A stretch of DNA of 5,626 nt from Metamycoplasmataceae bacterium (GTDB taxonomy: Bacteria; Bacillota_I; Bacilli_A; Mycoplasmatales; Metamycoplasmataceae): assembly GCA_029942215.1 (NCBI GenBank), contig JAOZTM010000013.1:1-5626 (forward strand). Direction: 5' to 3'. Below the pieces are notes generated by a model. The model ran no database searches, was not told where the DNA came from, and saw nothing but the letters and a program-made list of their open reading frames with translations. Positions 1 through 5,626 of the stretch are shown here, piece after piece. Both the position numbers and the translations under genes were made by a program. The stretch's first letter is position 1; each line of letters opens with the position of its first letter.

Positions 1-218
1 TTTTTCATTGATCTCATAACTGACTTAATTTGAGCTTCAGAAGGTTTTCTACCCATTTGTAAGAACATTGCTCTTATCATCTTCTCATTAACTGGAGGGT
101 TCTCTCTAAGTTGTTTCTCGAACATCTTCTTAGTAAAGTAAAATCCTAATCCCCCACCAATTAATAGTGTAACTATTGCTATACCAATTATTAATCCTAT
201 TCCTAATCCTAATGACAT
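1..218 (-). CDS. UPF0154 (YneF-like) small membrane protein, 3' end cut by window edge
   Basis: Starting at the ATG at 218, 72 codons are visible and the frame is still open at the left edge. Residues 4-28 are a Gly/Ile/Leu-rich membrane helix. A short basic stretch follows (TKKMFEKQLREN), then the conserved block PPVNEKMIRAMFLQMGRKPS at about 41-60, then IKSVMRSMK. This layout and the NPP.NEKMIRAM..QMGRKPSE signature match the UPF0154/YneF family of Firmicutes and Mollicutes, whose members are usually about 70-80 residues, so only a few residues are probably missing. The family has no settled function; the protein is expected to be a single-pass membrane protein with its C-terminus in the cytoplasm. 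It has its own terminator-insulated promoter and a strong Shine-Dalgarno, unlike several neighbours. The family call is from remembered family features, not a search. Confidence 0.9.
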   Translation of the reverse strand, partial: MSLGLGIGLIIGIAIVTLLIGGGLGFYFTKKMFEKQLRENPPVNEKMIRAMFLQMGRKPSEAQIKSVMRSMK

Positions 219-248
219 GTTGTCTCCTTTGTGATTAAGAATATTATA
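219..248 (-). promoter_or_regulatory. Extended -10 promoter and Shine-Dalgarno for the UPF0154 gene
   Basis: On the minus strand a perfect TATAAT lies at 248..243, preceded by TG one base away, which gives the extended -10 form TGTTATAAT. No convincing -35 is visible. Transcription is expected to start near 236. The strong ribosome-binding site AAAGGAG at 230..224 stands five bases before the ATG at 218, giving a normal short leader. This fixes the start of the gene. Confidence 0.7.
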
Positions 249-266
249 ACAACAATATTAAGATAT

Positions 267-288
267 AAAAAAAAGGTGATTACCTTTT
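267..288 (-). terminator. Intrinsic terminator after the five-span membrane protein gene
   Basis: On the minus strand AAAAGGT (288..282), loop AATC (281..278) and ACCTTTT (277..271) form a 7-bp stem, followed by more T to 267. The TAA stop codon of the upstream gene (282..280) lies within the hairpin, at the end of the first arm and the start of the loop. It separates the membrane-protein operon from the UPF0154 gene, which has its own promoter just downstream. Confidence 0.8.
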
Positions 289-1098
289 CCCTCTTATAAC
301 TCTTAATATTAGTCTTACTACTATCGGAATTATCAGAACTACTAGAACTGACATAATGAATATACGTCTGTACATTTTATTCATTGTTTGTTTGATTGTT
401 TCCAAATCAGAAGCTGACATCATTTGTGATCCATAGTATGAATCTATTTCTAACAATCTTTTCTTACGTTGTATTGTAAGTACTAAATAGATAAGTACTA
501 TTGCAGCAAGTGATACTGTAAATAGTATTACCATCAGATCTGGATTTGAGAATAATGAATGTATTCAAGCTTTGAAATCGAAGATTCATCAACTAACATC
601 TTTTAATCATCAAAGTGTTAATGTGAATAGTCCTCCGTAGAACATTAAGAAGAATGTTATTCAGTTATGTTTAACTTGTTTCTTATTAAGACTTAAGTAT
701 AGTCTTGAAATGAATGGCGGTGTATCTGTAAGGCCAATCGCAAGATCTTCTGAATATCTTAGAAGAGCTTTCTTAAGATAGTTCATTTCCCCTAGAGTAA
801 TCATTGATTTATAGAATGCAAGTAGTAAAACTACTGAAGGTATTACAATTGCTATTCATGATGCATCGAATACTGTGAAGTACAAAGCAATAAGAACGAT
901 TGAAGCTAAAGTAATTAACGCTGACAATCCAATTGTGAACTGTTGTCTTCTTTTCTCTCATTTGATAACTTTAAAGATACCATTGGGAATAACTCCGTTT
1001 GGATCTACAGCTTTTCTTTTCTCAAGTTTCTTAGGCTGTACTATTGTTGGGTTAACAAATCTAATTGTGTTTGTATCGTATAGTGGTTTAATTTCCAT
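280..1098 (-). CDS. Five-span integral membrane protein, possibly MSC_0882 family
   Basis: With UGA as Trp this is one 272-residue frame; under the standard code it would be broken eight times. The start ATG at 1098 has AAAGGAG seven bases upstream (1112..1106). Residues 1-46 are a polar N-terminus with PNGVIPNGIFKVIKWEKR, followed by probable membrane helices at about 54-75, 80-98, 146-166, 189-209 and 244-265. Between helices 2 and 3 is a cytoplasmic-looking stretch with LGEMNYLKKALLRYSEDLA. A basic, polar segment lies at about 211-243, and the C-terminus is basic (RVIRGKR). The layout recalls the MSC_0882-type membrane proteins of mollicutes, which have no known function; that assignment is from memory and weak. 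Trp-rich patches are all UGA. The gene overlaps the preceding stop codon by one base, so it is very likely co-transcribed and translationally coupled to that gene. Confidence 0.85.
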
Positions 1099-1751
1099 TA
1101 CTTTGCTCCTTTCATTATTTCTTCTAGTTTATCTGTTGGTTTGTAGATAAATTTCTTACCTACCTTGCTCTTAATGTATAGTTCTAATTTGATTAGTCTT
1201 TCTAATGCTTGCCTTGATGTCTCGTATGAACAATCGTTTATCTCCGTGTAATCATTTAATGAGTAATTCAATTCTTTATCATTACTTTTATTCATGAACT
1301 TGATGTCTGATAATTTCAAGTTTGGATATTTCTTAGTAAGATCAGTTTTAACTTCCTTTGTATACAACTTCTCAGAATTGTTAATCAAGTAGTTAGTTAT
1401 TATCGTTAAGTCTTTCCCATTCGCTTCGTACTTCTTAATCAACAATTCAATTTCTTTTTTCGACAGGCCTTGCAATTTATTCTTTTTAATTATTTGAATC
1501 GCCATCTTAAGAATGAAATCATTATCATCAGCTTCTATTTCTATATTGCCTTTTAATTCAACGTTCATTGCAAATCTCTTTTTAACTAACGATGGAGTTT
1601 CAACTATGTTTACAAAGTCTAAATCATTTACTGGAACTAGTTCCATATATAGTCTTCTATACTCTTTAGTTTCAGCGACAATGTCATCACCAAAAGAGAT
1701 TAAATCATTAATCGGTATGTATTGTTCGTCTGTGAATTGTTTGATTTCCAT
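1098..1751 (-). CDS. Hypothetical soluble protein with winged-helix-like C-terminus
   Basis: I do not recognise this 217-residue protein. It has no membrane segment or signal peptide. Residues 1-75 are mixed and acidic (YIPINDLISFGDDIVAETKE). Residues about 85-130 are Lys-rich and probably helical. The C-terminus, about 165-210, reads NDYTEINDCSYETSRQALER then LIKLELYIKSKVGKKFIYKP, with the spacing of a helix-turn-helix and basic wing (S-Y-E-T-S-R-Q-A-L as recognition helix, KVGKKFIY as wing). Such a module occurs in transcription regulators and at the C-terminus of Fic-type AMP-transferases, but no Fic catalytic motif is visible here. DNA binding is therefore an inference. The ATG at 1751 is preferred because TATAAT sits exactly six bases upstream; an in-frame TTG at 1775 would add eight residues but has no ribosome-binding site. 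The last base of the stop is the first base of the next gene's ATG. Confidence 0.75.
   Translation of the reverse strand: MEIKQFTDEQYIPINDLISFGDDIVAETKEYRRLYMELVPVNDLDFVNIVETPSLVKKRFAMNVELKGNIEIEADDNDFILKMAIQIIKKNKLQGLSKKEIELLIKKYEANGKDLTIITNYLINNSEKLYTKEVKTDLTKKYPNLKLSDIKFMNKSNDKELNYSLNDYTEINDCSYETSRQALERLIKLELYIKSKVGKKFIYKPTDKLEEIMKGAK
1106..1112 (-). promoter_or_regulatory. Shine-Dalgarno inside the upstream gene, start-deciding
   Basis: AAAGGAG at 1112..1106 stands seven bases before the ATG at 1098. It is made of the last codons of the preceding gene (Lys-Gly-Ala-Lys-stop). With the TAATG stop/start overlap it supports this ATG as the true start and suggests translational coupling. Confidence 0.8.
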
Positions 1752-1763
1752 ATAACCATTATA
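1752..1763 (-). promoter_or_regulatory. Leaderless-type promoter of the winged-helix-like gene
   Basis: TATAAT occupies 1763..1758 and is followed by GGTTAT and then the ATG at 1751. A start of transcription seven bases after the -10 box would fall on the A of the ATG. No Shine-Dalgarno and no good -35 are present. The 22-bp direct repeats lie immediately upstream, where a -35 would be. Confidence 0.55.
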
Positions 1764-1764
1764 T

Positions 1765-1808
1765 ATTATTTCCAAGTTTATTACTAATTAATTCCAAGTT
1801 TATTACTA
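1765..1808. repeat. Two-copy 22-bp tandem direct repeat
   Basis: Copies at 1765-1786 and 1787-1808 differ at one position only (the fifth base of each copy), and share TTCCAAGTTTATTACTA exactly. The repeat spans the transporter's TAG stop codon (1808..1806) and the region just upstream of the -10 box at 1763. The 22-bp period is close to two DNA turns, so it could present two protein sites on the same face, or it could simply be a recent slippage duplication. Confidence 0.9.
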
Positions 1809-3125
1809 TTCTACTAATTTGCTACTATTTCTTTCAAAGTTAGTTGAAGATAATAACAAGTTATTAATATTGTTCTTTTTGAAGTTCTTTTTAAATGAGA
1901 AGTATCCTATTGCTTCACTTAAAGCCAATGCTATTAACATTACACCTAGTAAACTTCCACCAATAATCATTGCTGAATTACCGTTCGTATTCATTACTGC
2001 GCTTGATGTCAATATAGCTGCACCTGTAAAGAATGATTTAACTGAAAGGAATATTGCCATAACCAATACTGGGAACTTGTGATCAAAGTGCAATGTTGTT
2101 CCAAACATGGTCATAAAGTAAATACCAAACCCAAATGAAACAAGAGTAACAAGTATTGTGATACTTATTGTTCCTGCTGCGCCTGTCATGAATAAGATAG
2201 AAAGAACAATAGCTGAGATAGAAATGATTCCTATTCCTATGTTCTTCATAATAACTCCATCATACTTTCTTACAAAGATAAAGGCAGTTACAACTGAAGC
2301 TGAAAGTGAAACAAACTTAATTAACATCATTACTCACTTCTCGAGCTTAGCGAAGGTATTGGCTATTTCAGTTACATATGTGAATGCAAAGATCACAACA
2401 GCAGCTGAAAGAGAAAGTGCAAATACATCTTTCATTCCTTTTCCTTTTACAAACACCTGTGCGTTTGGATCAACGTTATCTAACATTATTGTTTCTGTTC
2501 TTTCTTTAAAGAAAGAGAAGCCGATAATTGAGACGGTTCCTACTGCTACAGCGACGAAAGCCATCAAACGTAAACTTATGTTTGCTTCAATAAATGATGA
2601 TGTCACAACAGTTGCTAATGAACTTGCTGCAACTGGTATTGTGAATACGAAAGCTGCTGATATGAAACATTTCTTAATGTCTCAGTTTTCAGATCAGTAT
2701 TGTGAGTTAAGACCAAATGTAGCTCCAACAACTCCAGCCGTTATAGAAGCAACGATAATAGATCAAACGGCAAAGTTAGAAGCAATAACTAATGTAAGTC
2801 CTAACAACATAATTAACATTGCTAATAAGACTACGTTTCTTCTTGACTTGATCTTTTGAGAAAGTATTCCTAAAGGAACCCTAACTAAAGCTTGGGTAAA
2901 TTGATAGAGAGAAAGTACTATTGCTCATACTCATCATTGATTAAGAATTGAGTTAGGATTCAAGTTTCCACTTTCTTTAAATAGGAACATCATGAATCAT
3001 GAACTGAATAAGAAAACGTAAATGAACGCATTGTACTTAGACATTTTCTTATACTTGAATATCAAAAGAAACACAACAGTGATTATTGTTACAAATATAA
3101 TTGAAGAAATTAATATGTTTAACAT
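1806..3125 (-). CDS. MFS-like multi-spanning transporter, substrate unknown
   Basis: This 439-residue frame contains eight UGA Trp codons. The start is fixed: the codon right before the ATG at 3125 is a TAA. I count about 13 membrane helices: 1-22, 32-50, 64-88, 97-116, 119-139, 154-173, 184-206, then a polar central loop (207-233), then 234-256, 265-285, 295-315, 319-341, 351-373 and 385-408. A motif like MFS motif A follows the third of these (RVPLGILSQKIKSRR, about 82-96), and RKYDG at 286-290 sits where the second-half copy of that loop would be. Taken as MFS, the first helix is an extra N-terminal one and the other twelve form two six-helix halves. The C-terminal tail (about 410-439) is polar, rich in Lys, Asn and Ser. 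A drug, sugar or peptide substrate cannot be told from the sequence. The gene follows lepA but appears to have its own promoter. Confidence 0.8.
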
Positions 3126-3137
3126 TTACTTATTATA
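3126..3137 (-). promoter_or_regulatory. Leaderless-type promoter of the MFS-like gene
   Basis: A perfect TATAAT at 3137..3132 is followed by AAGTAA and the ATG at 3125, the same six-base spacing as at the winged-helix-like gene. Transcription would be expected to begin at the ATG itself. No Shine-Dalgarno or recognisable -35 is present; the -35 position falls in the hairpin that ends lepA. Confidence 0.55.
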
Positions 3138-3146
3138 AATAAGAAT

Positions 3147-3169
3147 AAAAAAAATAGATATCTATTTTT
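3147..3169 (-). terminator. AT-rich palindromic hairpin with T-run after lepA
   Basis: Positions 3150-3169 are a perfect 20-bp palindrome centred on GATATC, and on the minus strand it runs into an eight-T tract (3154..3147). It contains the lepA TAG stop (3164..3162). The stem has only two G-C pairs and no natural loop, so it would be a weak terminator that may let some lepA transcription read into the transporter gene. Confidence 0.5.
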
Positions 3170-4958
3170 CTTCGTTAGTTGTTTTTAAAACTTTGATAAA
3201 TGCATCTTGAGGAACTTCTACAGAACCAAATAGTTTAGCTTTAGCTTTTCCTTTTTTCTGTTTCTTCAGAAGTTTCTGACGTCTAGTAACATCTCCACCA
3301 TATAACTTAGCAGTAACATCTTTTCTAAAGGCCTTAATATTTTCTCTACAAATAATTTTTCCACCAATAACTGCTTGAACAGGAATTTCAAAGTTATGTC
3401 TAGGAATAACTTCTTTAAGTCTCTTAGCCATTTCTCTTCCTCTATGTTCTGCAAAGTCTCTATGTACAACAAAAGAGAATGCATCAACCTTCTCAGCATT
3501 AAGAAGTATATCTACCTTTACAAGGTTAGTTTCTGCATGACCTATGAATGTGTAATCAAATGAAGCAAACCCTCTTGATATAGATTTAAGTGAATCGAAG
3601 AAGTCGAATACAACTTCAACTAAAGGAAGTTCATATATTAACTTACGTCTAGTGTCATCTATATATTCAAGGTTTACATACTTACCTCTTTTGTTTTGAC
3701 AAAGTTCCATCAGTGATCCAACAAACTCTGAAGGAACTAATATTTCAGCTTTGATGAAAGGTTCTTCTATTTTTGTAATAAAGTTTGGATCAGGAAACAT
3801 CGAAGGGTTTGAAAGAACTTCCATTTCTCCATTAGTTCTATAAACTTTGAATTCAACAGATGGTGACGTAGCAATAATTGAAACATCAAACTCTCTTGAG
3901 ATTCTTTCTTGAATAACTTCTAAGTGTAGAAGGCCTAGGAACCCAACTCTGAATCCATGCCCTAGTGCTTTAGATGTTTCTTGTTCATAAGTAATTGCAG
4001 AATCTGAAAGAGAGATTTTTTCTAAAGCCTCTTTTAGAGATTCATAATCTCTTCCATCAATTGGATAGAAACCGGTAAAGACAACAGGGTTCATTTTCTT
4101 GTAACCCTTTAGAGGTGTTTCAGTTGGATTTGCAACAGTTGTAATTGTATCTCCAATTGATACATCTTTTGAATCTCTTATAGATGCGGCAATTCAACCA
4201 ACCTCTCCAGCTTGTAAGAATTGCTTCTTTTCTTCTTCTGGATTCTTAACTCCAACTTCAACAACATGGAATTGATTTCCTGAGTCCATGAATTTAAACT
4301 TCTCTCCGATTTTTAAGGTTCCATCAAAAATTCTAACCAATAATATAACTCCTCTATATGTATCAAAGTAAGAATCAAATACTAAAGCCTTTAGGCTTTT
4401 TGAATCATCAGCTTCTGTTGGAGCTGGAATATCATCTATTATTGCTTGAAGAACTTTCTCTACATTCTCACCAGTCTTTGCAGATATTTCAATTGCATTG
4501 TCTGCAGGTATTCCTATAACCTCTTCAATTTCTCTTTTAACTCTTGCTGGATCAGCAGAAGGTAAATCAACCTTATTTATAATAGGAATTATTTCTAGGT
4601 CGTTATCCATAGCTAAATAAACGTTAGCAAGAGTTTGAGCTTCAATACCTTGAGTTGCATCAACTAATAGCAATGCCCCTTCACAGGCAGCTAAAGATCT
4701 TGATACCTCATAAGTAAAGTCAACATGTCCTGGAGTATCAATTAAATGAAAGACATAATCCTTATGCTTAATCTGTACAGCATTCAGTTTAATAGTTATT
4801 CCACGCTCTTGTTCAATATCCATTGAATCTAAGTGTTGAGCCTTTAAACTTCTTTTTTCAACGGTATTAGTTATTTCTAAAATTCTATCCGCAAGGGTAG
4901 ATTTTCCGTGATCTATATGTGCAATGATTGCAAAGTTTCTTATTTTTGATTTTTCCAT
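3162..4958 (-). CDS. lepA: Elongation factor 4 (LepA), ribosomal back-translocase GTPase
   Basis: This complete 598-residue protein has the usual family length of about 600. LepA is a translational GTPase that binds the ribosome in the EF-G position and is credited with back-translocation or with helping 30S assembly. The G domain shows G1 AHIDHGKST (13-21), G2 RGITIK (52-57), G3 DTPGH (74-78, including the catalytic-type His78), G4 NKVD (128-131) and G5 SAK (159-161). The beta-barrel domain carries the single UGA Trp at residue 255 (GEVGWIAA), where homologues often have Tyr. Next come [20 protein letters not shown], the EF-G-like domains with [20 protein letters not shown], and the LepA-specific C-terminal domain ending [20 protein letters not shown] with a short acidic tail. 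All GTPase motifs are intact. There is no Shine-Dalgarno; see the promoter at 4959-4973. Confidence 0.98.
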
Positions 4959-4973
4959 GTTATATGAATTATA
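4959..4973 (-). promoter_or_regulatory. lepA: Near-leaderless promoter of lepA
   Basis: TATAAT at 4973..4968 is followed by nine bases and the ATG at 4958, so the 5' leader would be about two or three bases. No Shine-Dalgarno can fit. A second, weaker match (TATAAC, 4964..4959) touches the ATG. The -35 position lies in the upstream terminator stem and does not resemble TTGACA. Confidence 0.5.
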
Positions 4974-4981
4974 AACAAAAT

Positions 4982-5004
4982 AAAAAAAACACTATGAAGT
5001 GTTT
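4982..5004 (-). terminator. Intrinsic terminator between the Lys-rich gene and lepA
   Basis: On the minus strand AAACACT (5004..4998), loop TCAT (4997..4994) and AGTGTTT (4993..4987) form a perfect 7-bp stem, followed directly by a T-run to 4982. It begins one base after the TAA stop of the upstream gene and ends eight bases before the lepA -10 box. Confidence 0.85.
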
Positions 5005-5005
5005 C

Positions 5006-5626
5006 TTATAAGAATTTTCCTAATACAAATGCTAATCCAATAATAGCCCCTAGAATTAATACTGCAAGTAAGAATCCTAATCATCCTGGCATTGGTGGAT
5101 TTTTAGTTTCCACAACTTCTTTAACTGCTGTTTTCTTAACAACTTCTTTAGAAGCAACTTTTTTAGTTTCTTCTTTTTTAGGTGCATTGTTAATTACAGT
5201 CTTGTTAATTACGGTCTTATTAATAACAGTTGTTGCAACTGGTTTATTAGCAGCTGTTTTTTCTGTTTTATTAAGAACGATCTTCTTGTGAGTCATAACA
5301 CCTTTAGAGTCCATTGAAGGCACAAGCTTGTATGAGAAGTGTGCGTTCTTGTCTTGAACCATTGCGTATGTATTCTTAAGAGCTAATGATTTAAATTTAT
5401 TAACTACTTCAGCTTCTGTTGGAGCTGTGAATACTGCTTTAGATTTTGCTGGCTTAAGATTTCATTGAACAACTTTTCCGGCTTTGTTCTTTTTGATTGT
5501 TATGTAGTAAACTGAATCAGAATTTTTTCTTTTTGCAGTTGTTTTCTTTTTAGCTACTGGCTTTTTCTTAGCTGGTGCTTTTTTAGCAACTGGTTTCTTT
5601 TTAGCTACTGGCTTTTTCTTAGCTGG
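5006..5626 (-). CDS. Lys/Ala/Pro-rich protein with possible DUF2188-like domain and C-terminal membrane anchor (5' end missing)
   Basis: The frame is open at the right edge; 206 residues and the TAA stop (5008..5006) are visible. Two UGA Trp codons carry the frame through positions that would be stops in the standard code, one of them just before the last helix. Visible residues 1-34 are repeats of PAKKK/PVAKKK, like the tail of histone H1-type or other nucleic-acid-binding proteins. Residues about 39-100 (VYYITIKKNKAGKVVQWNLK, then TEAEVV.KFKSLA) weakly recall the small DUF2188 domain; this is a remembered resemblance only. Then comes a low-complexity linker with TVINK repeats (133-147) and a charged Lys/Glu/Val stretch, then PPMPGW and a hydrophobic helix at about 183-203 ending KFL. 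A basic N-terminal part with a C-terminal anchor suggests a tail-anchored protein with its bulk in the cytoplasm, but an N-terminal signal could lie outside the window. Confidence 0.8.
5186..5230 (-). repeat. In-frame 15-bp repeat encoding TVINK units
   Basis: Three consecutive 15-base units encode TVINK, TVINK and TVINN. The units are similar but not identical at DNA level (third-base differences), so the repeat is not brand new. It lies in the linker between the DUF2188-like part and the C-terminal membrane helix. Confidence 0.8.
5540..5626 (-). repeat. Lys-rich PAKKK/PVAKKK coding repeat
   Basis: At least five units of five or six codons (P-A-K-K-K or P-V-A-K-K-K) run to the window edge, with near-identical DNA (plus strand ctttttcttagctgg and variants). 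The true repeat number cannot be seen because the array continues beyond 5626. Confidence 0.85.

Noticed and set aside
219..279. Small RNA or riboswitch in the gap before the UPF0154 gene
   Set aside because: The 61 bases are accounted for by a terminator, a -10 box and a Shine-Dalgarno, with no other structure visible.
875..1150. Plus-strand open frame of 91 codons with hydrophobic product
   Set aside because: It is antisense to the five-span protein gene and the end of the preceding gene, with no start signal; the minus-strand frame explains the sequence fully.
1098..1751. Fic-type AMP-transferase
   Set aside because: Only the C-terminal winged-helix-like part recalls Fic proteins; no HPFxxGNGR-type motif is present.
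1752..1775. TTG at 1775 as start of the winged-helix-like gene
   Set aside because: It is in frame but lacks a Shine-Dalgarno and lies upstream of the -10 box at 1763; the ATG at 1751 matches the leaderless pattern seen elsewhere in the window.
1513..2082. Plus-strand open frames at 1513-1755 and 1819-2082
   Set aside because: Both are shadows of minus-strand genes, with no ribosome-binding site or recognisable motif.
2334..2336. Apparent split of the transporter into two or three proteins
   Set aside because: All internal stops are TGA and the frame does not change, so it is one protein under the mycoplasma code.
2158..2859. Plus-strand open frame of 233 codons
   Set aside because: It is antisense to the MFS-like gene, has no ribosome-binding site, and its Ala/Thr/Ile-rich product is what the complement of a hydrophobic coding sequence gives.
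3266..3563. Short open frames inside lepA on both strands
   Set aside because: They lie wholly within the conserved lepA coding sequence in other frames.
4095..4196. Apparent break in lepA suggesting a pseudogene or frameshift
   Set aside because: The only stop is a TGA at 4196..4194; reading it as Trp gives a continuous, full-length LepA in one frame with conserved sequence on both sides.

Overview
The window reads as a low-GC Mollicutes chromosome (Mycoplasma/Spiroplasma relatives). UGA is plainly a tryptophan codon: with UGA read as Trp, four reading frames that look broken become full-length proteins. All 19 Trp codons I can place are UGA and none is UGG. I cannot name the genus from this sequence.

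All six genes lie on the minus strand with almost no space between them. In transcription order, high to low coordinate, they are as follows. (1) 5626..5006 is the 3' part of a Lys/Ala/Pro-rich protein with a possible DUF2188-like domain and a single C-terminal membrane segment; it ends in a clear intrinsic terminator. (2) 4958..3162 is lepA, the ribosomal elongation factor 4 GTPase, complete at 598 residues with one UGA Trp in the middle. (3) 3125..1806 is a 439-residue multi-spanning protein that looks like a major facilitator superfamily transporter. (4) 1751..1098 is an unrecognised soluble protein with a winged-helix-like C-terminus. (5) 1098..280 is a five-span membrane protein that overlaps gene 4 by one base (TAATG); it resembles the MSC_0882-type mollicute membrane family. 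(6) 218..1 is a UPF0154/YneF-like small membrane protein that runs off the left edge.

The control signals are compact. Genes 5 and 6 have a classic Shine-Dalgarno (AAAGGAG). Genes 2, 3 and 4 have none; each has a perfect TATAAT box 6 to 9 bases before its ATG, which predicts leaderless or nearly leaderless transcripts. Two terminator-like hairpins contain the stop codon of the gene they end, and the lepA and transporter promoters sit just after the T-runs of such hairpins. A two-copy 22-bp tandem repeat lies just upstream of gene 4, where an operator would be expected.

LepA acts on the ribosome. The other five genes, mostly membrane proteins of unknown role, show no obvious shared pathway. 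The 4-5 pair is the only strong translational coupling. I see no RNA gene, CRISPR array, insertion sequence or origin, and no gene-free stretch above 300 bases.
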